NCBI RefSeq assembly: GCF_030817655.1
Contig: NZ_JAUSZM010000003.1
Span: 5,332,001-5,396,000, forward strand
DNA: 64,000 nucleotides
From: Streptomyces sp. V4I2
GTDB lineage: Bacteria; Actinomycetota; Actinomycetes; Streptomycetales; Streptomycetaceae
Direction: 5' to 3'
The notes beneath the pieces were generated by a model. The model did not search any database, was not told the DNA's origin, and saw nothing but the letters and a program-made list of their open reading frames with translations. A program made the position numbers and the translations under genes. This document shows positions 27,125 through 35,643 of this stretch, piece by piece (position 1 is the first letter of the stretch; every line of letters begins with the position of its first letter).

Positions 27125-27841
27125 CTACATCGCATAGGTCTCCACCTGTTCGAAGTGAGGGGAGGGCGTGACGCCCTCCTCGCACACGAGGGGACGGCCG
27201 TCCTGGTCGTAGGCGGTGTGCAGAACCACAGCGACCGCCGTTGCCCCGGACAGTCCTAGATGGCGGACTTCGGACTCAGTTGCCAGGCGGACCGTAGTCA
27301 CGTCCACGCCCTCTGCGGGGAAGCGGCCAGTCTGCCGACGTACGTATCGAGTTGTCCCCTCCGGGATGGGCGCGGTCTGCGCGAGCCGGGGGGAGGCTTC
27401 TGCGATCTCGGGCGGGAACCACGCCTCCGCGTAACTGTGCGGACTCCCGTCCGGCAGCTGGAGGATTCGGATGCGCCGCAAGGCGGTGACCCCAGCATCC
27501 ATACCGAGTACGGCAGCTACTCGCGCAGGCGGCTCTGCCCAATCCGGCTCACCGACGCGCAGGAACGGCATGCCACCAGTGACGCGAGCGGAACCTGCCC
27601 TCCGTGCACCCGCCGGCCGCGCGACGGGAGTCTCCGTCACCACGAAGCCCGTCCCTTGCTTGGCCACGACGACACCGTCGCTCCGCAACACGTCCATCGC
27701 TTTGATGGCGGTCGCGCGAGAGACCGACCACTGTTCTGCCAGGTCACGCCCGGATGGAACGATCTCGCCTGGCGCGAACTCGCCGGCGGCGATGCGGGCG
27801 CGCAGCGACTCCGCAATCTCCTCGTACTTCAGTAGCGCCAT
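27125..27841 (-). CDS. GntR-family regulator with UTRA domain (KorSA-like)
   Basis: A 238-aa repressor. The winged helix-turn-helix covers residues 1-70 (KYEEIAESLRARIAAGEFAPGE...GRDLAEQWSVSRATAIKAM) and a UTRA ligand domain about 85-235. A longer frame exists, but ATG 27841 (MALLKYEEIAESL) gives the family start. In pSAM2-like elements this regulator (KorSA) represses transfer and replication genes; the palindromes at 26979, 27078 and 27868 are its likely sites, the last in its own promoter. Divergent from the methyltransferase gene. Confidence 0.9.
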   Translation of the reverse strand: MALLKYEEIAESLRARIAAGEFAPGEIVPSGRDLAEQWSVSRATAIKAMDVLRSDGVVVAKQGTGFVVTETPVARPAGARRAGSARVTGGMPFLRVGEPDWAEPPARVAAVLGMDAGVTALRRIRILQLPDGSPHSYAEAWFPPEIAEASPRLAQTAPIPEGTTRYVRRQTGRFPAEGVDVTTVRLATESEVRHLGLSGATAVAVVLHTAYDQDGRPLVCEEGVTPSPHFEQVETYAM

Positions 27842-27867
27842 GGCTGCCTCTCTTGCCGTCTCCCTGC

Positions 27868-27883
27868 TGGACTGGTCCACCGG
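27868..27883. promoter_or_regulatory. Operator 3 in the gntR / methyltransferase divergent promoter
   Basis: TGGACTGGTCCACCGG contains the palindrome TGGAC-TG-GTCCA and part of operator 1. It is in the 61-bp gap between the divergent gntR and methyltransferase starts, which fits autoregulation and joint control of the cargo. Confidence 0.65.
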
Positions 27884-27902
27884 TACACAGCATACTGCCG
27901 CT

Positions 27903-28703
27903 ATGTCGAATCTCGGATTGGCTCCCTCCGTTCTGCGCTTCTACGGCGAGACCGTCGACGAGAGCGAGCGCTTGCGTCGCTCAGCGGACGGTCGTCTTGA
28001 GCTGGCCCGGACCAAGGAACTTCTACGTCGGTTTCTTCCTCCAGCGCCCGCGAGCGTGCTGGACGTCGGGGGTGGGCCCGGCGTGCACGCAAAGTGGTTG
28101 GTCGAGGACGGATACACAGTTGCTCTGGTGGACCCCATCCCGCGCCACGTTGAGCAGGCATCCGCCATCTGTTCAGCGTCACTTGGAGACGCGCGAGCGC
28201 TGGACGCAAGTGACGACAGCTACGACGTGGTTCAGCTCCTGGGCCCGCTCTATCACCTGCCCGATCCCGCTGACCGCCGGCGGGCGCTCGCTGAAGCACA
28301 GCGGGTGGTCAAGCCTGGTGGGCTTGTAGCCGCAGCAGCGATCAACCGGTACGCATCCCTCTTCGAGCACGTCACGTACGCACACCTGCATACGGACCGC
28401 ATGTACGAGCCGGTGTCCAAGATTCTCCGCACCGCAGTGCACGACGGCGCCCACTTCACCCTGGCTTACTTCCATCGGGCAGAGGAGCTTGCCGACGAGC
28501 TTCGCGAGGCGGGGCTTACCAAGGTGGAAGTTTTCGGGATCGAGGGCCCGGCATGGTCACTCGTCAAGGCCGTCGAACAGCAGCCTGGCGAGGGACCCAC
28601 CGATGACCTGATTGCCTCTGCCATGGCAGCTGCTCGGATGGCTGAGCCGTATCCAGAGCTGCTCGCCGCTAGCTCCCACCTGCTCGCGGTGGGGCACTCC
28701 TGA
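27903..28703 (+). CDS. Class I SAM-dependent methyltransferase (AICE cargo)
   Basis: A 266-aa methyltransferase. Motif I is VLDVGGGPGVHAKWL (about 50-64), followed by acidic residue VALVDPIPRHVE and a post-motif DSYDVVQLLGPLYHL. It is of the type II/ubiquinone-like fold used for small-molecule methylation, substrate unknown. ATG 27903 lies about 6 nt behind CATACT, a -10-like hexamer, so the mRNA may be leaderless. It is divergent from gntR and convergent with the ATPase gene, with only 16 bp between their ends. Confidence 0.85.
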   Translation: MSNLGLAPSVLRFYGETVDESERLRRSADGRLELARTKELLRRFLPPAPASVLDVGGGPGVHAKWLVEDGYTVALVDPIPRHVEQASAICSASLGDARALDASDDSYDVVQLLGPLYHLPDPADRRRALAEAQRVVKPGGLVAAAAINRYASLFEHVTYAHLHTDRMYEPVSKILRTAVHDGAHFTLAYFHRAEELADELREAGLTKVEVFGIEGPAWSLVKAVEQQPGEGPTDDLIASAMAAARMAEPYPELLAASSHLLAVGHS

Positions 28704-28719
28704 ACAGTCCCGCTCTAAT

Positions 28720-30375
28720 CTAGCGGCGAGAATTGTCTATTCGTACATCCAGTCCCATTTGAAAAGCGGGATGGATGTTGAATTCCGTGATTGATTCGAG
28801 GTTCCTTGCCCGATCGGCAAAGTCGGGGTAATTTTGAGCATATTGAAATTCTGTCCGACTCCCCGTCATACAGCCGATGAAGCCGATGTTATACAGAAGC
28901 GAAACCAGCGGTCCGTACCACTCCGTCCAGCTCCCATTCGGATTGGACCACATCTTTGCAGTCAGGCGCTGCACCCATTCTGCACCGGCGAATTCCGGAT
29001 CACCTGGCAGCGTAATGGCATCGTCTAGAATTCTCGTGAAAGCCGCCTTGGACAACGGGAGCGTGGCCCCTTCGAATAGATAGAAGATCTTGTCAATTTC
29101 AGGATAGGAAGTTTTCCATTCGTCGCGCAGCGCAAGCACCCGCTCGCGCGAGTACGGCTCTTCCGCTTTACGAATATCATCCCAAGAGAGTTGATTCCCT
29201 GAAGAGAACGACAACGCTTCATTAAAGAATGCAATGATATCTCGCGGCCGCATGAGGGTTCGTTGCAGCATATACTCCAGCGCATCTCCACGCGTGCGAT
29301 TTGTGCGAGGCAAGATATCGTGTATAGAGTTGAAGGCTTGATCATGCTTACTGGCAGCCGCACGTAGACGTTCGGTAGCAAGGTCTTTCAGCTCTCCAGG
29401 AGTCCAATGCATCCTTAGAGCTAGAGACCTGAATTTCTCCTCTTGCCCACCGGACCTATGCCCAAAGTCCAGATGTTCAAATATGTTCGTGCGAAGGGCT
29501 ACTACAACTTTGAGGTTGGTCACACGTTGGAGGTCGAGAACTGCTCGGAATAGGCATCGGACGAGTGCGTTCGTCAGCTTCTCGTCAACCCAATCGCGAT
29601 CAAGGTCGTCGATTACCACATACGTGAAGTTCTGGCGACTATCCAGAATATCCTCATCGAGAACCTTAATCATCTGATTCAGTCTGGCTATTTGAGTATC
29701 GTTGACGATTTTCTGAAACCTATCGGCAAGCTCGGTCCGCACTTCCGAAGAAAACGTGTCTCCCGAAGTCGCCCCGATTGTGGCATCAACCTGTCCCGGT
29801 AGGCCAATTTTTCCACTCGCCTCCCTTTTAATGTTCTCTTCGAATTTCTCGGTTACCTCTTTTACTCGCTGGTCTGCATCGATCCAAAAGCGGTCTTGAA
29901 AGTGCTCCAAGTACTCGAGCGCAGCCCGCTTTCCAGGATCCCTCCTTACCTTTTCTCGTAGGGTGGTCATGAAATTTGCTTTAGCGGTGGGCGAGTTCAC
30001 CTTGTATCGATGACGAATTAGCTCAACGACTAGCACGTGTTTCCATAGGGCAATGAACAAAGGGTCCAGGGTAACCTCCAAGCTATCCAGATAGTGCATC
30101 ACCCTGAGGTTTGTAATGTACTGGAGTGACAGATCCTCCGGCGCGATCCTCACGACATGTTCGGGGAAGTCCTCTTCGAGTTGCTGAAGAGCGGCAGACT
30201 TCCCGGTTCCTGTCCGTGCAATCACGAAACAGTGGTGATCATCCTTGTCGGATATGGTGACATAATCATCCGACTCGTAAAAGGCTGTGCGCAGAAATTG
30301 CTTATCGGCTTCAGCTTGTTCCGCGCCGAGATTTAAGTTCGACCTTCGACGCTGGCGCGCCCCGCTTCGCGACAT
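28720..30375 (-). CDS. P-loop ATPase of the Sll1717/KAP-like type (AICE cargo)
   Basis: A 551-aa ATPase with Walker A ARTGTGKSA (about 53-61) and Walker B TYVVIDDLDRDW (about 251-262). A helical region separates them, and there is a possible sensor segment VVVALRTNIFEHLDFG (290-305). No nuclease or other effector domain is obvious to me. The DNA is clearly more AT-rich than the rest of the element and the chromosome (many AAT, ATA, TTT codons), pointing to recent foreign origin and an Lsr2 target. Similar large P-loop ATPases occur in defence islands. The position at the element end is typical of cargo. Function unproven. Confidence 0.8.
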   Translation of the reverse strand: MSRSGARQRRRSNLNLGAEQAEADKQFLRTAFYESDDYVTISDKDDHHCFVIARTGTGKSAALQQLEEDFPEHVVRIAPEDLSLQYITNLRVMHYLDSLEVTLDPLFIALWKHVLVVELIRHRYKVNSPTAKANFMTTLREKVRRDPGKRAALEYLEHFQDRFWIDADQRVKEVTEKFEENIKREASGKIGLPGQVDATIGATSGDTFSSEVRTELADRFQKIVNDTQIARLNQMIKVLDEDILDSRQNFTYVVIDDLDRDWVDEKLTNALVRCLFRAVLDLQRVTNLKVVVALRTNIFEHLDFGHRSGGQEEKFRSLALRMHWTPGELKDLATERLRAAASKHDQAFNSIHDILPRTNRTRGDALEYMLQRTLMRPRDIIAFFNEALSFSSGNQLSWDDIRKAEEPYSRERVLALRDEWKTSYPEIDKIFYLFEGATLPLSKAAFTRILDDAITLPGDPEFAGAEWVQRLTAKMWSNPNGSWTEWYGPLVSLLYNIGFIGCMTGSRTEFQYAQNYPDFADRARNLESITEFNIHPAFQMGLDVRIDNSRR

Positions 30376-30875
30376 AACCGCCCCCTTCTCATAGGGTAGC
30401 CTTTCAGCTACCCCAAGTGATCAGTCCTGCACATTAGCGCACGATGTTCGAGCTGAATAGCCCTATGTGCCGGTTGACTCTTGACGGCCGCTTCTTTTGG
30501 CTCCGGGGAGTTCGTCGCATGGCAGTCGAAGGGCCGAACACGCTCCCGAGCAGCCAGCAGCTGCCCACTTGGGTGGACTTGGGTGGCTGCTGGTTCAATG
30601 AGCTTCTTCAGCGTTGCCGCTCAGGTACACCAGTGCCACCATCACGCGCTGGGACGGGCGGAGCTTGCAGCGCCGGTCACCCTCCCGGGTGACATCGCAA
30701 ACCGCAGGTGGCTCCTCGGAGCCGCCACGATTCCTGACCAGGTCGGGAGACCTCAGCGACCTCTCCGCCTGTAGTTCGCGTTGAGGAGTGGAGCGACAAG
30801 GGATTCACCGCGGACCGAGGGAGGGCACGCACAGCCCTCCGGCGCGACTGTGGTGGTGCCCCTGTCTCAGTCACT

Positions 30876-30895
30876 CAGTCTCAACGGCAGTCTCA
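30876..30895. repeat. Paired CAGTCTCA repeats, candidate integrase arm sites (right end)
   Basis: CAGTCTCA at 30876-30883 and 30888-30895, 12 bp apart, the same word and spacing as at the left end. The copies lie about 100 bp inside attachment copy B. Confidence 0.5.
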
Positions 30896-30991
30896 TCCGT
30901 GGAAGTTCGGGCCCGTTCAGAGCCGTGCTACCAGAAGGTGGCACGCAGGACCTGAACGGGCCTGAACCACCAGGAACGGCAACCAGCAGAG

Positions 30992-31045
30992 TTGGAAAGC
31001 GTGTTGGGGGCAACCCCTCACGAGTTCGAATCTCGTATCCTCCGC
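30992..31045 (+). repeat. Attachment site copy B (tRNA-Ser fragment)
   Basis: 54 bp identical to 17463-17516, the 3' part of tRNA-Ser(GGA), ending at CCTCCGC. The upstream half of the tRNA is missing, so it is not a functional tRNA. It marks the right end of the AICE and the left end of the older accessory block. Confidence 0.93.
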
Positions 31046-31066
31046 AGCCGCCTGAACAGGCGAAAC

Positions 31067-31101
31067 GAAGAGTCGGACCGCTCGTTGCGGTCCGACTCTT
31101 C
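31067..31101. terminator. Hairpin behind attachment copy B
   Basis: GAAGAGTCGGACCGC and GCGGTCCGACTCTTC form a perfect 15-bp stem with a TCGTT loop. It has the same relation to the tRNA fragment as the terminator at 17541 but an unrelated sequence, as if a different element had donated it. Confidence 0.75.
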
Positions 31102-31482
31102 GGTGTGCCCTGGTTGCAGTTTCGGTTGCATTCATAGGCAACATTTAGGACATGTCATCAAGCAGGGGAGTCGCACGCTCGCGCCCTATAGGGCGACCTG
31201 CGCAGACTGTGCGGAGCCACAGCCTCTGACGGGATACGTCACGACGGCTACCGGCCGCCAGGACCCACACGATGAGTTGGCTGCCCTCAACGGCGTAGAC
31301 GAAGAGGCAGTCGCCGCCCTGAGCCGCCAGCACGCGTTGCGCCCGGAGGAGCTTCGGGACCGAACGCAGTCATGCCCTCGCATCCGTCGATGCCTGATTC
31401 ACCCATCACGGGTTGGCCTGCGGCGACTCTGGTCTCGGCGGATCCATGCGGATCTGTCCATGGTCCCGGGACGATGTCGCGG

Positions 31483-31884
31483 TCATAGCCCGATCATCCG
31501 GACCTTGCTGCCGCACAGCCGGGTCATGTCATCGACATCCGACGTGAGGATGGCGACCGGGACAGGCTGACGCAAGGCCGCTTCCGCGACGGTGGCGTCG
31601 ATCGCGTACTTGTGTCCGTGCAGACCGGCGCCCTTGAGCAGTTGGGCCGCCGCCTTGGCCGCTGCCTCCGTGATCGGCTCCACCTTGACCCGGGAGAGCG
31701 CCCATTGCAGTCGGGACAGGTTCACCCTGGCGTGGCTCACCTCCACGATGGTGTTGGCGCTGACGACAAGGTCCGCTCCCATGTCGTGGAACACCTGGAA
31801 CATCGCCAGGACCTTCCGGTCCTGCGCCACCCAGGCCGACAGCCCCTCGCTGTCCAGGACGACGGTCTCGATGTGCCCGCTCAC
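31483..31884 (-). CDS. PIN-domain toxin (VapC-like)
   Basis: A 133-aa PIN-fold ribonuclease-type protein. Conserved acidic residues appear in VVLDSEGLSAW, TIVEVSHAR, DATVAEAAL and LTSDVDDM. It is paired with the ribbon-helix-helix gene upstream, overlapping by 4 bp, in the usual antitoxin-first order. The expected role is a tRNA- or mRNA-cleaving toxin that stabilises the island. Confidence 0.85.
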   Translation of the reverse strand: MSGHIETVVLDSEGLSAWVAQDRKVLAMFQVFHDMGADLVVSANTIVEVSHARVNLSRLQWALSRVKVEPITEAAAKAAAQLLKGAGLHGHKYAIDATVAEAALRQPVPVAILTSDVDDMTRLCGSKVRMIGL

Positions 31885-32129
31885 GCGGCGCTCGCGCCGC
31901 CGGCGGCCGACGTCGTACCGAAGATCCGCGCCCGCGCCTCGGCCAGCTCTCCCTCACTGAAGGCCCCGTGCTCGTCTGTGTGGCTGCGCAGGTCGGCCCC
32001 CAGGAGCTGGTGCCGGATCTGCCTGGCGACCGCTTCGGCCACGTAGCCGGAGATGTTGTCCGTGATCTTCTTCAGCTCCGCCACCTGCTCGGTGGGGAGT
32101 GTCACCGTGATGCGTGTGGTGTCAGCCAT
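31881..32129 (-). CDS. Ribbon-helix-helix antitoxin
   Basis: An 82-aa protein starting MADTTRITVTLPTEQVAELKK, a typical ribbon-helix-helix DNA-binding N-terminus, with a C-terminal part that should bind the toxin. Start at 32129 is preferred; an earlier ATG at 32141 lies inside the operator palindrome. It is the first gene of the toxin-antitoxin pair. Confidence 0.85.
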   Translation of the reverse strand: MADTTRITVTLPTEQVAELKKITDNISGYVAEAVARQIRHQLLGADLRSHTDEHGAFSEGELAEARARIFGTTSAAGGASAA

Positions 32130-32136
32130 AGCCGCA

Positions 32137-32152
32137 AGCATACTGCGGTATG
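32137..32152. promoter_or_regulatory. Toxin-antitoxin operator palindrome
   Basis: GCATAC-TGCG-GTATGC is a perfect 6-bp inverted repeat 8 bp upstream of the antitoxin start. The position fits autorepression by the antitoxin or complex. Confidence 0.6.
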
Positions 32153-32257
32153 CGCGTTACGTGCTGTCTGTTCCCCGCAGTCGGTCCGGTCAGCGGCAAT
32201 CGGGGCGACTGTACGTTCGAGCTGGAGCTCAGCCGGGCAGTTGTGCGACGCGCCGGT

Positions 32258-32569
32258 TCAGCGGGCCCAGTAGCGGTATGCCTCGATCCATTGCCAGCCC
32301 TTGGGGGCGGGTTCCGGCAGCGGCAGGTCCAGAATTCCGATGTCCTGTCGGACCGGCCCCCGGGCGCAGCGTGCGACCACGCGCCCGTCCTCGGCCAGAT
32401 CGACACCGACCACGCTCACGTCGACGCCGAGAACAGTCGTGCTGAACGGCACGGCAAGGCTCTCCTCGATCATCGTGAAGAAGCCGGTGACCTGCTCATC
32501 CTCGCCGTAGGCGTCGACGGTGGCCTCTTCGATCAACGCCTCCAGCGCGACTGGGTCCCAGGTGCTCAT
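32258..32569 (-). CDS. Small conserved protein, unknown
   Basis: A 103-aa acidic soluble protein (MSTWDPVALEALIEEATVDAYGEDEQVTGFFTMIEE). I know relatives from Streptomyces annotated as calcium-binding or hypothetical, but no motif supports calcium binding. ATG 32569 fits better than the long frame starting at 32827. It is divergent from the SNF2 gene. Confidence 0.7.
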   Translation of the reverse strand: MSTWDPVALEALIEEATVDAYGEDEQVTGFFTMIEESLAVPFSTTVLGVDVSVVGVDLAEDGRVVARCARGPVRQDIGILDLPLPEPAPKGWQWIEAYRYWAR

Positions 32570-32754
32570 GGCCTCACCGTAGCGCCGCACCGTACGGTTG
32601 AGGACCGGTGTGTTCAGCAGCGGTGTATCCGTCGTGGCGCCGTCGCCAGCAGTCAAGCCAAGGCTCGCGGTTGCCGGCGTGTGGCGTTGCCTGGTGGGGT
32701 TCGGTAGTGAGCGCGGCCCAGGGGAGGGTCCGGCAAGCGACAGGGCGGAAGAGA

Positions 32755-35643
32755 GTGGCACGAGTCGTCGTACGAGAGCCGAGTACGGGCGCGAGGAGCG
32801 CACCGCCGCTGGCCCGGCAGGAAACATCCGCCTTCGTGAGGGAGCTGCTCGGCGCCGGCTGGGCGGCGGTGTTCCTGCCCGGTGAGCCCGCCCGCCTTGG
32901 GCGGCTGCTGCTGTGGAAGCCGACCGGGGCAGCAGCCGGAGACAGTATGGCGCCCACCGGCCTTGAGACCGAGGCGGTGGAGCTGGTCCTGCCGCACGGC
33001 CGCTCGGTCAGGCGGCGCAGGGTCGAGGGTTACGCGCTGCCTGTCGCCGTCGCTGTCTCCGCCCTGGCCGATGCGGAGCCGACGCATCCCTCCGGCGCCG
33101 CCTGGCAGGCCGCCACTCGCTTCGCGCTGCGGCTGCTCGCCGACGGCCGCCTCCACCCGGCGCTCACCCCCGCCGGTTACGACACCTGGCAGGTGGGTCC
33201 CTTTACCGCCGCCCAGCGCCAGACGCTGGACGCCCTGGCCGCCGCCTTCCCGCCACACGCCCACTGCCTGCCCGAGCCTGGCCCTGCTCCGGTACGGATC
33301 GCCGAACCGGCTGCGCTGGTACGCCAGTTCTGCGACGCGGTCGCCGATGATCTGGTCCGTACGCCGGCCGCGCCGCTCGCCATGGGAGCGCTGCCGTACG
33401 CCTGGCGCGAGGCCCGCGCCGTGCCCACCTTGCGTGAATGGGCCGAGGAAACCCAGGCGGCGCTCACCGCCGAGGTCAGTGTCTCCCTGCGCGTCGACGT
33501 ACCCGAAGGACGCCGACGGCAGTTCCGGGCCGTCCTGCAACTGCACACCGCGGCGGACCCGGCGCTCGTCATCGAGGCCGCACGGCTCTGGAGCGAGCCG
33601 ACCGAAGTGGAGCGGCTGCTCGGCCCACACGCCGAGACCGAGACCCTCCTCGCCCTGCGTCGCGGCGCCCGCGCCTGGCCCCCGCTGCGGAGGCTGCTCA
33701 ACGATGCCGCCCCCGATCAGCTCCGGCTGACCGACGACGAAGCCTTCGAACTCCTCGGGGACGCCACGGACGCGCTGCGCGCGGCCGGTGTCGACGTGCA
33801 CTGGCCGCGCGAACTGGTCAAGGCACTCACCGCGACCGCGGAGATCGGGCAGCGCACCGCCCCCGGTTCCACCGCCGGCGGCCTGCTGGACACCGAGGCC
33901 CTCCTCGACTTCCGCTGGCAGGTCTCCCTCGGCGGCGAGCCGCTCACCGAGGCCGAGATGGATGCCCTCGCAGAGTCACGCCGTCCCCTCGTCCGGCTTC
34001 GCGACCAGTGGGTGGTCGCCGACCCGAAGCTGGTGGCCCGCGCCAAGCGCCGCCGGATGGAACCGCTCACCCCCATGGAGGCGTTGAGCGCCGCGCTGAC
34101 CGGCGAGACCGAGCGGGACGGTGACCGGGTTCCCTGTACGGCGGTCGGTGCGCTCGGCGACTTGGTCGCCCGTATCCGCGACCCCGAGTCCCGCACCCCC
34201 GTGCCCCAGCCCGCCGCCCTCAAGGCCACGTTGCGCGAGTACCAGAAGCGGGGCCTGGCCTGGCTGGCCGAGATGTGCGCGCTCGGTCTCGGCGGCTGTC
34301 TCGCCGACGACATGGGCCTGGGCAAGACCATCACCTTGCTCGCTCTGCACCTGCACCGCCAGAGCGACCCCACCACCGCGGGCCCCACCCTTGTCGTCTG
34401 CCCGGCCTCCCTGCTCGGCAACTGGCAGCGCGAGGCCGCCAGATTCGCACCGGCCACCCCCGTACGCCGTTACCACGGCGGCGACCGCCACCTCAAGGAC
34501 CTGGCCGGCGACGAGATCGTCCTGGTCACCTACGGGGTGCTGCGCCGTGACCGCGAAGTGCTCGCCGAGACAGCCTGGTCGCTGGTGGCCGCCGACGAGG
34601 CCCAGCACGTCAAGAACCCCTACGCCGTCACCGCCCGCGAACTGCGCGCCCTGCCTGCCCGCGCCCGCGTCGCTCTCACCGGCACCCCTGTGGAGAACAA
34701 CCTCTCCGAGCTGTGGGCGCTGCTCGACTGGACCACCCCCGGGCTCCTCGGCACACTCACCGCCTTCCGTGACCGGCATGCCCGCGCCATCGAGGCGGGC
34801 GAGGATCCCGAGGCAGCCGAGCGCCTGTCCCGTCTCGTACGTCCCTTCCTGTTGCGCCGCAAGAAGTCCGACCCCGGCATCGCGCCCGAACTGCCGCCCA
34901 AGACGGAGACCGACCACGTCGTCCCGCTGACGGCCGAGCAGACCAGCCTGTACGAGGCACAGGTCCGCGAGACCATGGCGAAGATCGCGGAGTCGGAGGG
35001 CATCGCCCGACGCGGTCTGGTACTCAAGCTGCTCACCGCGCTGAAGCAGATCTGCAACCACCCCGCCCAGTATTTGAAAGAGCACAGCCTGCGCCAGTCC
35101 ACCCCCCTGCGGGGCCGCTCCGGCAAGCTCGACCTGCTCGACGAGCTTCTCGACACCATCACCGCCGAAGGCGAGTCCGTGCTGGTCTTCACGCAGTACA
35201 AACAGATGGCGGCTCTGCTGGAGAAGCATCTCGCCGAGCGCGGCATCCCCGCTCTCTTCCTGCACGGTGCCACCCCCGTCGCGCGGCGCGAGGAGATGGT
35301 GGACCGCTTCCAGCGCGGTGAAGTGCCGGTGTTCCTGCTGTCGTTGAAGGCGGCGGGCACCGGACTCAATCTCACCCGCGCCACTCACGTCGTGCACTAC
35401 GACCGCTGGTGGAACCCGGCCGTCGAGGACCAGGCCACCGACCGCGCCTACCGCATCGGCCAGGACAAACCCGTCCAGGTGCACAAGCTCCTCGCGGAGG
35501 GAACCGTGGAGGACAAGGTGGCGAAGCTGCTCGAAGCCAAGCGCGCCCTCGCCGACGCCGTCGTCGGCTCCGGCGAGGCAGCCCTGACCGAACTGTCCGA
35601 CGCCGACCTCGCCGAACTCGTCGCCCTGGGAAGGCAGTCATGA
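32755..35643 (+). CDS. SNF2/Swi2-type helicase
   Basis: A protein of about 962 aa. The C-terminal half carries the SNF2 ATPase: Walker A DDMGLGKT (near 517), motif II ADEAQ (near 612), helicase C with LVFTQYKQM, FLLSLKAAGTGLNL and QATDRAYRIGQ. The N-terminal 460 residues are the usual SNF2-associated domain. GTG 32755 behind GGAAGAGA is my choice; several GTGs upstream make the start uncertain. It overlaps the SWIM gene by 4 bp, a pair conserved in Streptomyces, probably acting on DNA-protein complexes. Confidence 0.85.
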   Translation: MARVVVREPSTGARSAPPLARQETSAFVRELLGAGWAAVFLPGEPARLGRLLLWKPTGAAAGDSMAPTGLETEAVELVLPHGRSVRRRRVEGYALPVAVAVSALADAEPTHPSGAAWQAATRFALRLLADGRLHPALTPAGYDTWQVGPFTAAQRQTLDALAAAFPPHAHCLPEPGPAPVRIAEPAALVRQFCDAVADDLVRTPAAPLAMGALPYAWREARAVPTLREWAEETQAALTAEVSVSLRVDVPEGRRRQFRAVLQLHTAADPALVIEAARLWSEPTEVERLLGPHAETETLLALRRGARAWPPLRRLLNDAAPDQLRLTDDEAFELLGDATDALRAAGVDVHWPRELVKALTATAEIGQRTAPGSTAGGLLDTEALLDFRWQVSLGGEPLTEAEMDALAESRRPLVRLRDQWVVADPKLVARAKRRRMEPLTPMEALSAALTGETERDGDRVPCTAVGALGDLVARIRDPESRTPVPQPAALKATLREYQKRGLAWLAEMCALGLGGCLADDMGLGKTITLLALHLHRQSDPTTAGPTLVVCPASLLGNWQREAARFAPATPVRRYHGGDRHLKDLAGDEIVLVTYGVLRRDREVLAETAWSLVAADEAQHVKNPYAVTARELRALPARARVALTGTPVENNLSELWALLDWTTPGLLGTLTAFRDRHARAIEAGEDPEAAERLSRLVRPFLLRRKKSDPGIAPELPPKTETDHVVPLTAEQTSLYEAQVRETMAKIAESEGIARRGLVLKLLTALKQICNHPAQYLKEHSLRQSTPLRGRSGKLDLLDELLDTITAEGESVLVFTQYKQMAALLEKHLAERGIPALFLHGATPVARREEMVDRFQRGEVPVFLLSLKAAGTGLNLTRATHVVHYDRWWNPAVEDQATDRAYRIGQDKPVQVHKLLAEGTVEDKVAKLLEAKRALADAVVGSGEAALTELSDADLAELVALGRQS

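Larger units (their letters stand above)
17463..31045. mobile_element. Integrated AICE at tRNA-Ser(GGA)
   Basis: A 13.6-kb actinomycete integrative and conjugative element bounded by a 54-bp perfect direct repeat. Gene order from the left end is int, xis, DUF3631 ATPase, small protein, primase-polymerase (RepPP-type replication), small membrane protein, CTTGTC repeat array, broken traB, small transfer proteins, RRQRL-type zinc protein, DUF2637 protein, two small proteins, GntR/UTRA regulator, then cargo (methyltransferase and P-loop ATPase). This is the standard layout of pSAM2/SLP1-like elements. The translocase is broken, so autonomous conjugation is unlikely, while integration and excision genes look intact. 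Confidence 0.93.
30376..31482. other. Right end of the AICE and spacer with attachment site B
   Basis: About 1.1 kb without a convincing gene. It contains paired CAGTCTCA repeats (30876, 30888), attachment copy B (30992-31045), a strong hairpin (31067-31101), and GGTTGCAGTTTCGGTTGC at 31123-31140. On the minus strand about 31230-31350 a frame reads DCLFVYAVEGSQLIVWVLAAG, faintly like a RelE/ParE toxin end. The open frames at 30444-30774 have no recognisable features. Confidence 0.6.

Noticed and set aside
30444..30774. Small open frames at the AICE right end
   Set aside because: No conserved motif, poor ribosome-binding site and odd composition; they overlap each other in different frames.
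30992..31045. Additional tRNA-Ser genes at copies B, C and D
   Set aside because: The 5' half of the tRNA (acceptor, D arm) is missing in each, so only the attachment part is present.
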